A DNA stretch of 6,406 nt, from contig JAVWJE010000096.1 of the NCBI GenBank assembly GCA_036639135.1, forward strand, positions 1-6,406, written 5' to 3'. The position numbers and the translations under genes are program-made. Source of the DNA: Carnobacterium_A sp036639135. Lineage in GTDB: Bacteria > Bacillota > Bacilli > Lactobacillales > Carnobacteriaceae. A model generated the notes under the pieces. That model worked only from the letters and a program-made list of their open reading frames with translations, made no database searches and was not told the origin of the DNA. This document shows, one piece after another, positions 1-5,944 of this stretch (within the stretch, counting starts at the first letter, position 1; each line of letters opens with the position of its first letter).

Positions 1-181
1 AATAATACCGTAGTTAGTGAGACACCCAAGCGAAATAATCATGCTTTAATGGCATTCTATGAGGATTATTCAATAAAAAAAATTTTGACATCTCTAGAGG
101 CGATTCAACTAATAGTATATTGAATTATCTTGATTGTAAGCTTATTAAAGGAGTTAACAGCCCTTTTGTTGACTATAGTGA

Positions 182-691
182 TTAACGGTTGTATTAAATG
201 CTACCTTCGCGCAGACAAGCTCTATTGACTATGACTATCAATTACTAAACTTGCTAAAGGATAAAAGACAAAAACAATACTTCAAGCAGTTTTATTGAAT
301 CATTCAACGTTCAATTAACTGCAATATACTTGGTTAATAGAGCCTAAAACAATTGATACTATTATTATAAGAGGAAAGAGCCGTTGCGTATTCAAACTTG
401 CTGGAACTTTTTATTGGCCTACTTCTACAAGCTTTACATTACTATTTAGAAACAAGAGGTAGAAAAATAGAACAATTAGCGTGTTATTTAGAACAAACTT
501 GAATCATGTAATCTTGCCAAATGTTTTTATTGGGATAATTTACGATTATCGATAAAAGTAACCAAGAAAAAGAGCTCACAAAATTGATCTTAAGCTTTTC
601 AAAGAAATACGACTTTTCATTTATTAAAAAAATTGGACATTCTAGTGATTATATACCTTTTCCGATAAGACAATCTATCCAATTCTCTTAA
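182..691 (+). pseudogene. Decayed AraC-family transcription regulator remnant
   Basis: No intact reading frame exists here, but successive open pieces make sense in order. Frame 2 from 182 gives a helical stretch (VLNATFAQTSSIDYDYQLL) and, after TAA/TAG/TGA stops near 296, 335, 338 and 368, a longer piece at 371-499 (SNLLELFIGLLLQALHYYLE) resembling the helical region just before the DNA-binding domain of AraC proteins. A piece in another frame at 501-587 contains LAKCFYWDNLRLSIK, like the first AraC helix-turn-helix. Back in frame 2, 545-691 gives DFSFIKKIGHSSDYIPF then IRQS, matching the pattern of the second helix-turn-helix (I..IG.SS.YF...FRQ). At least five stops and two frame changes make it non-functional. 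Positions 1-181 may hold its N-terminal sensor domain (one piece is open at 1-120), but I cannot recognise it. The family assignment rests on remembered motif patterns; a Mga-type regulator was the alternative. Confidence 0.5.
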
Positions 692-737
692 ATTTTATTT
701 TAAAATTTTGTTTTTTAATGCTATTCTTTTTCAAATG

Positions 738-769
738 TTGTAAACTACTAGTTAAATGACTCATATATT
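738..769 (+). promoter_or_regulatory. Possible promoter and small palindrome upstream of the ECF S component
   Basis: A TTGTAA box at 738-743 could act as -35, with CATATA (762-767, 18-bp spacer) or TATATT (764-769, 20-bp spacer) as -10. Between them lies the perfect palindrome AACTA-C-TAGTT at 743-753, which could be an operator. The start codon at 795 follows 25 bp later. No riboswitch-like structure is visible in this short leader. The boxes are weak and the region is AT-rich, so chance matches are easy. Confidence 0.3.
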
Positions 770-794
770 TTTTTATTAGAAAGAAGGGATACAC

Positions 795-1385
795 ATGTAT
801 CAAAGAAATAGAAAGGCCTATCGCATATCTATTTTAGGAATTTTGTCTGCTGTTATTTTAGTTCAAAACTTTATTCCATTTTTAGGATACATTCCTATCC
901 CACCATTAAATCCTACAATTATACATATCACTGTTATCATTGCAGCATTGATCCTAGGTACAAAAGATGGCATGATTATTGGTGGTGTTTGGGGAGTTAG
1001 TCGATTGGTTAAAGCCTTTATTGCACCAGCTTCGCCTTTAGACTTATTATTGTTTACTAATCCAATTATTTCTATTGTTCCTCGTATTCTTGTTGGTTTT
1101 GTAGCTGGTTATATTTTTCATCTTCTTAAAAAGAGGAAAGGAAAAGAATCGATAGCAATGATTATCTCTTCTGTTTTAGCTTCTTTAACGAACACGATAT
1201 TAGTTTTATTCTTTATTTATATTTTCTATAAAGATGATTATGCAATGGCTCTAAACGTTGATGTTTCTACTCTAGCTAAGGTTTTAGGAGGAATCGTATT
1301 AACTAGTGGGCTTGCTGAAGCAGTAGCTGCAGGGATTATCGCTCCCATTGTCGCTAGGCCTTTAAAACGATTTAAATCAAACTAA
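795..1385 (+). CDS. ECF transporter S component, PanT/HmpT-like
   Basis: This 196-aa integral membrane protein is a predicted substrate-binding (S) subunit of an energy-coupling factor importer. It would capture a vitamin or precursor and dock on the shared EcfT-EcfA-EcfA' module, which is not in this window. Six hydrophobic segments are visible at about residues 10-28, 41-56, 58-76, 88-108, 118-143 and 161-188. The segment around NPTIIHITVIIAALILGTK (39-57), the following G-rich helix (GGVWGVSRL, 63-71) and NPIISIVPRILVG (89-101) fit the COG4684-type S components that include pantothenate (PanT) and hydroxymethylpyrimidine (HmpT) proteins. The first helix has a G15xxxA19 small-residue pattern, as expected for contact with EcfT. 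The start is supported by AGAAAGAAGGG about 8 bases before ATG. The gene stands alone, with a terminator directly after its stop codon. The substrate cannot be told from the sequence. Confidence 0.82.
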   Translation: MYQRNRKAYRISILGILSAVILVQNFIPFLGYIPIPPLNPTIIHITVIIAALILGTKDGMIIGGVWGVSRLVKAFIAPASPLDLLLFTNPIISIVPRILVGFVAGYIFHLLKKRKGKESIAMIISSVLASLTNTILVLFFIYIFYKDDYAMALNVDVSTLAKVLGGIVLTSGLAEAVAAGIIAPIVARPLKRFKSN

Positions 1386-1431
1386 AAAAAAAGCCTTATT
1401 TTCTTTTAAAATAGAAAATAAGGCCTTTTTT
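1384..1431. terminator. Bidirectional intrinsic terminator between the ECF S gene and ddh
   Basis: An 11-bp perfect stem (GCCTTATTTTC at 1393-1403 with GAAAATAAGGC at 1414-1424) has an A-run on its left and a T-run on its right. It can therefore stop transcripts from the rightward ECF gene, whose stop codon it touches, and from the leftward ddh gene, which ends at 1485. Convergent genes sharing one terminator is a common arrangement. Confidence 0.93.
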
Positions 1432-1484
1432 ATTGTCTTTATAATATAAACAGGAGAAGATTCTTTAATCGTTTATATTTTTTG

Positions 1485-2462
1485 TTACAGTAATTCTTTT
1501 CTAAGTTGTTCAGATGTTTTGTCAGATAGGTAAGCTGGTGGGACATCTAACACACTGAAAGCACCGGATTTCCCATCTTTTTTAAATCTAGCCACAGCAC
1601 GTACATACGTAACCAGGACGGAAGAAGTAAATTCAGCATTGCTGTCTAATTCAAGCTGGAATTCTGCTTTTTGTTTGTTTTCGTTAGCAGAAGTAGCTGT
1701 TCTTATAACAAATCCACCATGAGGCATTTTTTTATGCTCTTTTTTAAATGTTTCTTCATCAATAAAATGAACAGTCGTATGATACGGTTCAAAATAATCA
1801 GGCATTGTTTTAATAGTCGTTTTAATAGATGCTTGATCTGCTTTTTCTTCAGTAACAACGTAACAAACACGTTCATGTTTTTCACGAGTTGAAAGTTCAG
1901 GATTAGCGCCACTTCTAACTTTCTCTAATGAGCTTTCAATTGGAATAGTATATTGTACACCATATTTTACACCTTTAATACGACGAATGGCATCTGAATG
2001 ACCTTGACTCAATCCTTTTCCCCAAAATGTATATGTTTCTCCACCAGGTAATACAGATTCTAAAATAGCACGATTGACTGAGAATAAACCAGGATCCCAC
2101 CCAACTGAAATGATACTAACTTGGTTAGCAGACTTAGCTGATGTATCCATATTTTCAAAATAGCTTGGAATATTGTTATGGTTATCATAACTATCAATTG
2201 TTGAAAAATGTTTAGCTAGATTAGGGCCTTGCTCAGGTAAATCCGTTGCTGAGCCTCCACACAAAATTAAAACATCTATTTGATCTTTGTAGTCTAAAAT
2301 ACTGTCTAGACTAACAGCCTTAAATTTAGAATCTAACTCTTCAGGATTACGTCTAGTAAATACGGCAATCCCTTCCATATCAGGAAAATTATCAAGAGCT
2401 AATTCTACGCCTTTTCCTATATTTCCATAGCCTACTAAACCGATACGAATTTTTGTTGTCAT
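1485..2462 (-). CDS. ddh: meso-Diaminopimelate D-dehydrogenase
   Basis: This cytoplasmic NADP-dependent enzyme (EC 1.4.1.16) interconverts meso-2,6-diaminopimelate and L-2-amino-6-oxopimelate plus ammonia. It gives a one-step route from tetrahydrodipicolinate to DAP for peptidoglycan and lysine. The 325-aa length fits the roughly 320-aa family. Visible are the Rossmann motif GYGNIG (11-16), CGGSATDLPEQGP (68-80), SYDNH (91-95), SVGWDPG (119-125) and GKGLSQGHSDAIRRIKGV (148-165), all typical of Ddh. Residues matching the substrate contacts I recall from the Corynebacterium enzyme appear retained: D90, D123, W147, T172, R198, H248 and N275. I chose ATG at 2462 because GGAG lies 8 bases before it; an ATG at 2480 adds six residues but has no ribosome binding site. 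The gene is monocistronic and divergent from yrrS, with a promoter at 2507-2543. The lysine and DAP pathway genes are not adjacent. Confidence 0.95.
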   Translation of the reverse strand: MTTKIRIGLVGYGNIGKGVELALDNFPDMEGIAVFTRRNPEELDSKFKAVSLDSILDYKDQIDVLILCGGSATDLPEQGPNLAKHFSTIDSYDNHNNIPSYFENMDTSAKSANQVSIISVGWDPGLFSVNRAILESVLPGGETYTFWGKGLSQGHSDAIRRIKGVKYGVQYTIPIESSLEKVRSGANPELSTREKHERVCYVVTEEKADQASIKTTIKTMPDYFEPYHTTVHFIDEETFKKEHKKMPHGGFVIRTATSANENKQKAEFQLELDSNAEFTSSVLVTYVRAVARFKKDGKSGAFSVLDVPPAYLSDKTSEQLRKELL

Positions 2463-2506
2463 TTTTACTACTCCATTCATTTAACTCACAATTTTGTTCC
2501 ATATTT

Positions 2507-2543
2507 AGTATAACGCATCGAAGAAAAAAAGTGTTCACTTTTT
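2507..2543 (-). promoter_or_regulatory. ddh promoter with 8-2-8 palindrome over the -35 region
   Basis: Read on the minus strand, TATACT (2507-2512) is a good -10 box about 45 bases before the ddh start codon. TGAACA (2532-2537) is a possible -35 with a 19-bp spacer. The latter sits inside a perfect palindrome, AAAAAGTG-TT-CACTTTTT at 2526-2543. A dyad over a -35 box is the expected position for a repressor site. The two-base centre is too short for an RNA hairpin loop, so a DNA-binding protein site is more likely than a terminator. The regulator is unknown. Confidence 0.5.
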
Positions 2544-2621
2544 ATCTACTTAAAGAAAAAATGATAGTGAAATAAAATGTAACAATAGAGGCACACAATT
2601 GTAACGATTTGCTAATAGCCA

Positions 2622-2650
2622 TTTCAATAGAAACTGTGCTATTCTTATAG
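2622..2650 (+). promoter_or_regulatory. Weak candidate promoter for yrrS
   Basis: TGCTATTCT at 2637-2645 resembles an extended -10 element (TGnTATnnT), and TTATAG at 2645-2650 is an alternative -10, with TTTCAA (2622-2627) 17 bp upstream. Neither has a good -35 box. A promoter is expected here because the gene is divergent from ddh, but the exact boxes are uncertain. Confidence 0.28.
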
Positions 2651-2676
2651 AGAGTTATAGAAAGGGAAGGTACTTT

Positions 2677-3339
2677 ATGAAAAATTCTAATAAACCAACA
2701 CGTTCGAATAAAAATGGAAAAAACCGCACCATTTCAAAAGTAGTAACTTTGATTATTTCTGTTACAGTAGTCCTCATGTTACTTATTTTTGGGGTCTGGT
2801 TAATTGGGGGCGGCAAAGATAAGGCTTCAAATGAATCTATGGAAAATTTTTCAAGTGAGATAGAAAGTACATCTGAACCAAAGAAAATAGAAACCAATGA
2901 AATAGAGGCTTCATCTAATACCGTAGAAGAAGAAAACAGCGAAGCTGAAGCTGAAGAAAAAGATAAGAAAGAAAATAAAAAAAAAGAAAAAGAAGATATA
3001 AAAACTGAAAAAACAGATCCTTCTGATGATAATGTTACATCAGCTGTTACTGGGAACTGGAAGCCTGTAGAAACAAAACAAGAAGGCATACACACGACTG
3101 ATTACAATAATGGGTCACAAGATAGAATAGAGATCAAACAAGCAAGTGCAAATGCTACTGGCCTGTCTGTAGAAGATATGATTGAATGGCGCGTGGAGAA
3201 TAATGGAGATCAAAAAGTGGTTGCGACTGTTTCTGATACTCAGCAAACAAAAACCTATCGTATTTTCTTAACCTGGATTGAAAATAAAGGATGGCAGCCT
3301 AATAAGGTAGAACAGTTAAAAGCCAATGATCAACAGTAA
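2677..3339 (+). CDS. yrrS: YrrS-like DUF1510 membrane-anchored protein
   Basis: This 220-aa bitopic membrane protein has a short basic cytoplasmic N-terminus (1-21), one transmembrane helix (about 22-44), a long charged Glu/Lys/Ser linker (47-125) and a conserved C-terminal domain (about 126-210) expected outside the cell. The C-terminal pattern GNWKPVETKQEGIHTTDYNN, then ATGLSVEDM, NNGDQK, ATVSD, TYRIFLTWIENKGWQP, is that of DUF1510, whose known member is Bacillus subtilis YrrS (similar length). YrrS is encoded beside a penicillin-binding protein in B. subtilis and has been linked to the division adaptor GpsB. Here no PBP gene is adjacent; the gene stands alone, divergent from ddh and followed by its own terminator. 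AAAGGGAAGG ends six bases before ATG and fixes the start. Nine consecutive A at 2977-2985 encode three lysines in the linker and could be prone to slippage. Biochemical function is unknown. Confidence 0.85.
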   Translation: MKNSNKPTRSNKNGKNRTISKVVTLIISVTVVLMLLIFGVWLIGGGKDKASNESMENFSSEIESTSEPKKIETNEIEASSNTVEEENSEAEAEEKDKKENKKKEKEDIKTEKTDPSDDNVTSAVTGNWKPVETKQEGIHTTDYNNGSQDRIEIKQASANATGLSVEDMIEWRVENNGDQKVVATVSDTQQTKTYRIFLTWIENKGWQPNKVEQLKANDQQ

Positions 3340-3352
3340 TGTTTATTTTTTG

Positions 3353-3385
3353 AAAGACCTCAGAAAAAAATTCTGCGGTCTTTTT
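3353..3385 (+). terminator. Intrinsic terminator after yrrS
   Basis: A 13-bp stem with one mismatch (AAAGACCTCAGAA at 3353-3365 with TTCTGCGGTCTTT at 3371-3383), a five-A loop and a continuing T-run lie 14 bases after the stop codon. This separates yrrS from the following peptidase gene. Confidence 0.9.
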
Positions 3386-3455
3386 CTTTGAATTAAATTA
3401 GATTTCCGTTATAGCTTAGGATTAAATAATTTTTATTATAAATAAATAGTCATTT

Positions 3456-3505
3456 AAGCTATCATATCGCTTATTGTCTCAATACAAAAGATGATATGAT
3501 AGCTT
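3456..3505. repeat. 13-bp perfect inverted repeat upstream of the zinc peptidase gene
   Basis: AAGCTATCATATC (3456-3468) and GATATGATAGCTT (3493-3505) are exact reverse complements separated by 24 bases. The right arm contains the extended -10 of the rightward promoter. By symmetry the left arm contains the same TATGAT on the minus strand. There is no T-run after it, so it is not an ordinary terminator. It could be a two-site operator for a dimeric regulator or a stem-loop in a read-through transcript. Confidence 0.75.
3471..3500 (+). promoter_or_regulatory. Extended -10 promoter for the peptidase-GTPase genes
   Basis: TATGAT at 3495-3500 is preceded by TG at 3492-3493, giving an extended -10. 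TTATTG (3471-3476) is a possible -35 with an 18-bp spacer; TTGTCT (3474-3479) would leave only 15. Transcription would start near 3507, leaving a leader of about 38 bases. The box lies inside the right arm of the inverted repeat, so a protein binding that arm would block it. Confidence 0.55.
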
Positions 3506-3544
3506 TAATTAAAGATGAAAGCTTTAAAATGGGAGTGATAACCG

Positions 3545-4429
3545 ATGCGTTGGAAAGATAGAAGTAAAAGTAGTCACGTTGAAGATCGAAGAGGGAGTAG
3601 TATAGGAGGGAAGACGTTAGTAGGCGGTGGGGTAGGTGGAATTGTTATTTTACTTGTATTCACTCTTTTGAGTGGAGGAAACTTTGGAGATTTCCTTAAC
3701 TCAGCTGTCACTCAACAAGGTAGCGGGGGAACCGGAACTACCGTGCCTTACCAAGAAACTGAAACAGAAAAAGAAAGGGCTGATTTTGTTTCTGTGGTAC
3801 TTAAGGACACAGAAGATGTCTGGATTGATATCTTTCAAGATTATGGTTACCAATACGAAGAACCAACATTAGTACTTTTTACTAATTCAGTTCAATCAGC
3901 TTGTGGAACAGCAGGATCTTCAACAGGACCTTTTTATTGTCCTGGAGACTCAAAGTTATACATTGATTTAAGTTTTTATGACGAATTAAGTCAACAATTT
4001 AATGCACCTGGTGATTTTGCAATGGCTTATGTAGTGGCACATGAAGTTGGACATCATGTTCAGACTCAACTAGGATTAACAAAACAATTAGATTCTTTAC
4101 GTAATCAATTGAGTGAAACAGAGTTTAATAAATACCAAGTTAAATTCGAACTTCAAGCTGATTACTTAGCAGGCGTTTGGGCGAATCATGCTCAGGTACT
4201 TGGTTACTTAGAAGAAGGGGATTATCAAGAGGCGATTAATGCCGCAGGAGCAGTTGGAGATGACCGTCTTCAACAACAAGCACAAGGTTATATCACTCCT
4301 GATAGCTTTACACACGGAACTTCTGAGCAAAGAATGTTCTGGTTTGATAGAGGATTTAAGTCTGGAGATTTAGAAAACGGCGATACATTTAAAGAACAAA
4401 AAGAATTTGAACTGCCACAAGCAAACTAA
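3545..4429 (+). CDS. ypfJ: YpfJ-type neutral zinc metallopeptidase
   Basis: This 294-aa protein has the full layout of the putative neutral zinc metallopeptidase family (PF04228; E. coli YpfJ). The N-terminus MRWKDRSKSSHVEDRRGSS is the family signature, followed by one glycine-rich transmembrane helix (about 26-44) and a short Gly/Thr linker. The catalytic domain begins near residue 78. The zinc motif is HEVGH at 166-170 with catalytic E167, and E202 in FELQADYLAG (201-210) is the likely third zinc ligand. C120 and C132 in SACGTA and FYCPGD are the conserved pair and may form a disulphide if the domain is outside the cell, as the N-in topology suggests. HGTSEQRMFWFDRGF (257-271) closes the conserved part. 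GGGAG lies 9 bases before ATG. All key residues are present, so it should be active. No substrate is established for the family. It precedes a GTPase gene by 45 bp. Confidence 0.9.
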   Translation: MRWKDRSKSSHVEDRRGSSIGGKTLVGGGVGGIVILLVFTLLSGGNFGDFLNSAVTQQGSGGTGTTVPYQETETEKERADFVSVVLKDTEDVWIDIFQDYGYQYEEPTLVLFTNSVQSACGTAGSSTGPFYCPGDSKLYIDLSFYDELSQQFNAPGDFAMAYVVAHEVGHHVQTQLGLTKQLDSLRNQLSETEFNKYQVKFELQADYLAGVWANHAQVLGYLEEGDYQEAINAAGAVGDDRLQQQAQGYITPDSFTHGTSEQRMFWFDRGFKSGDLENGDTFKEQKEFELPQAN

Positions 4430-4450
4430 CTGTTTAAGAACAATTAGTTT
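4423..4450 (+). other. Stem-loop overlapping the stop codon of the peptidase gene
   Basis: AAACTAACTGTT (4423-4434) pairs with AACAATTAGTTT (4439-4450), with one mismatch and a TAAG loop. It includes the TAA stop of the peptidase gene. No T-run follows, so full termination is unlikely. It may protect the upstream message or lower expression of the downstream GTPase. Confidence 0.5.
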
Positions 4451-4474
4451 ATACGTCAGATTAAGGAGACTATT

Positions 4475-5647
4475 ATGAATAAAATGGCTAAAAATTTTAA
4501 TATAGTAGATGATATGATGAATAAGACAGAAAAAGAAATAAAAAACATTAAACCTATCAGCGTTTTATTAATTGGTAAAACAGGTGTTGGGAAAAGTACG
4601 TTAATCAATAATGTCTTTCGCGAAAACTTAGCTGAAACAGGAATTGGCCGTCCAATAACAAAACATTTAAGAAGAATAACAAAAGAAGGCGTACCAATTG
4701 TTTTATATGATACACGAGGTTTGGAACTAAATAGTGAAGCACAAAAAGAGGTATTAAAAGAAATATTTGATACCATATCCGATGGAAAAAAGGAAAAATC
4801 TGAAGAAGAAATTCACCTAGTTTATTATTGTGTGAATGCAAATTCTTCTAGAATAGAACCGTTAGAATTAGAACTTATTGAGAAATTAAGTAGTAAAATA
4901 CCTGTTGTGGTTGTTTTAACACAATCCATAGGAGCGCAATCAAAAGAATTTAAGCAGTATATTGAAAACTTGAACTTACCGATTTATGGTGTAATAAACG
5001 TTATGGCACAAGAATTTATTATTTCTGATGAGGTTTCAATTCCATCATTCGGATTAACAGAACTCATCGAAATGAGTTTTCAAATGATTCCAGAGGAACA
5101 AAAAAGAGCTTTTAATAATGCCCAACAAGTGGATATCGAACGCAAAGCAAAATCTGCACGAAGTTGGGCCACTAAGTATATAGCGACCTCATTTGGAGTA
5201 GGATTTATGCCCATTCCTTTCTCAGATGCTTCTATTTTAGTTCCAATGCAATTAACTTTGCTAGCTCATATTACAGCAATTTTTGGTATATCAATGGACA
5301 AAGCAACGATCACAAGTATGCTGGCCGCAGTTGGTGGAACTGGTGGAGCAACATATGCTGGTAGATACATTGTTTCGAATGCTATCAAACTGATCCCAGG
5401 TGTAGGAACTATCGTTGGTGGAGTTATCAGTGGGGCTACTGCATCAATCATGACTACAGCCTTAGCATTGAGTTATATAGAAGTCTTAACAGTCATTGCT
5501 AAGGGAGAAAAAGATGGGAAATACCCTGATTTAAAGAATATTGAAAAACTAATGAAAGAAAAATTAGAAAAACGTCTTAAAAAATCAAAAAAAGGAATAA
5601 AAGAAAGTTCCAAAGACAAAGAAAGTAAATGGAAATTTTGGAAATAA
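4475..5647 (+). CDS. DUF697 membrane-associated GTPase
   Basis: This 390-aa protein joins an Era/dynamin-like GTPase domain (about 27-205) to a DUF697 (YcjF-like) C-terminal domain (about 228-345). G1 is GKTGVGKS (34-41), the switch I threonine may be T62 in GRPITKH, and G3 is DTRG (79-82). At the G4 position, after a hydrophobic strand (VVVVL), the sequence is TQS (149-151) instead of NKxD, so guanine recognition is non-classical; related DUF697 GTPases also vary here. The DUF697 part has hydrophobic stretches at about 236-247, 253-270, 280-298 and 305-340 that could insert in or lie on the membrane. The tail (356-390) is strongly basic and ends KWKFWK, suiting acidic lipid contact. AAGGAG six bases before ATG sets the start. 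It is probably cotranscribed with the peptidase gene, being 45 bp downstream with no clear promoter between. The cellular role is unknown. Confidence 0.85.
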   Translation: MNKMAKNFNIVDDMMNKTEKEIKNIKPISVLLIGKTGVGKSTLINNVFRENLAETGIGRPITKHLRRITKEGVPIVLYDTRGLELNSEAQKEVLKEIFDTISDGKKEKSEEEIHLVYYCVNANSSRIEPLELELIEKLSSKIPVVVVLTQSIGAQSKEFKQYIENLNLPIYGVINVMAQEFIISDEVSIPSFGLTELIEMSFQMIPEEQKRAFNNAQQVDIERKAKSARSWATKYIATSFGVGFMPIPFSDASILVPMQLTLLAHITAIFGISMDKATITSMLAAVGGTGGATYAGRYIVSNAIKLIPGVGTIVGGVISGATASIMTTALALSYIEVLTVIAKGEKDGKYPDLKNIEKLMKEKLEKRLKKSKKGIKESSKDKESKWKFWK

Positions 5648-5702
5648 AAAAATAGGAAAAGTTATTTTAATGCTACTACCTCTCATGTATTCTTCAAAAA
5701 AG

Positions 5703-5800
5703 AAGGAAGGGCAGAGCAAAATTAACATAAAACACCTCGTTTGATTAGTTTCATGTTATAAAATATCTTTTTAAACCTTATAAAACGCTTTAAATTAGCT
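5703..5800 (+). repeat. Degenerate intergenic repeat, copy 1
   Basis: This copy begins with GGCAGAGCAAAAT (5710-5722) and later contains TTATAAAACGCTTTAAATTA (from 5778). Both parts recur in the same order at the right end of the window. The head resembles the GAGGCTGnGACAAAA intergenic repeats I recall from Lactobacillales, here worn by mutation. The limits are approximate. Confidence 0.4.
5723..5758 (+). other. Imperfect stem-loop downstream of the GTPase gene
   Basis: An 11-bp stem with one mismatch (TAACATAAAAC at 5723-5733 with GTTTCATGTTA at 5748-5758) encloses a 14-base loop. It is the first notable hairpin after the GTPase stop, about 75 bases on. The T-run after it is poor (CTTTTT only at 5767-5772), so it is at best a weak terminator. 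It lies inside repeat copy 1. Confidence 0.3.
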
Positions 5801-5910
5801 TAGATGTATGCAAAATTGAGATAAAAATCAACATATTTAACTAATTCATCATTTAAAAAGTTTGTTTAGCTAAATTTTACTAGTTAACGATATAAATTCC
5901 AATAAAATTT

Positions 5911-5925
5911 GAATCATGATGATTC
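5911..5925. repeat. 15-bp palindrome GAATCAT-G-ATGATTC
   Basis: Perfect 7-1-7 dyad in gene-free DNA, 20 bases before the 14-bp inverted repeat. A near-perfect dyad with a one-base centre is the usual form of a protein-binding site, but no flanking gene or promoter explains it. Confidence 0.6.
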
Positions 5926-5944
5926 ATTTACATCATTTAAACTT

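Noticed and set aside
182..691. Mga/RofA-type regulator as the identity of the left-end remnant
   Set aside because: FYWDNL fits the Mga pattern loosely, but the C-terminal piece with IGHSSDY and IRQS and the preceding leucine-rich helices fit AraC proteins better.
1671..1912. Short frames on both strands inside ddh
   Set aside because: Low-complexity Phe/Lys/Leu-rich products lying wholly within a well-conserved enzyme gene, with no ribosome binding sites.
2463..2480. Upstream ATG at 2480 as the start of ddh
   Set aside because: It has no ribosome binding site, and the GGAG that serves the ATG at 2462 would fall inside the coding sequence. The family normally begins a few residues before the GxGNxG motif.
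2655..3095. 146-codon minus-strand frame opposite yrrS
   Set aside because: Serine/phenylalanine-rich shadow of the Glu/Lys codons of the yrrS linker. The forward frame has a recognised domain and a good ribosome binding site.
3672..3872. 66-codon frame inside the zinc peptidase gene
   Set aside because: Lies entirely in the conserved peptidase coding sequence, in another frame, with no recognisable product.
4456..5451. Three minus-strand frames opposite the GTPase gene
   Set aside because: Shadows of an intact GTPase with clear G motifs; hydrophobic composition results from reverse reading.
5670..5744. 24-codon frame starting at 5670 with AGGAAAAG upstream
   Set aside because: The peptide (MLLPLMYSSKKKEGQ...) lacks any recognised pattern and runs into repeat copy 1 and its stem-loop, so chance is more likely than a small gene.
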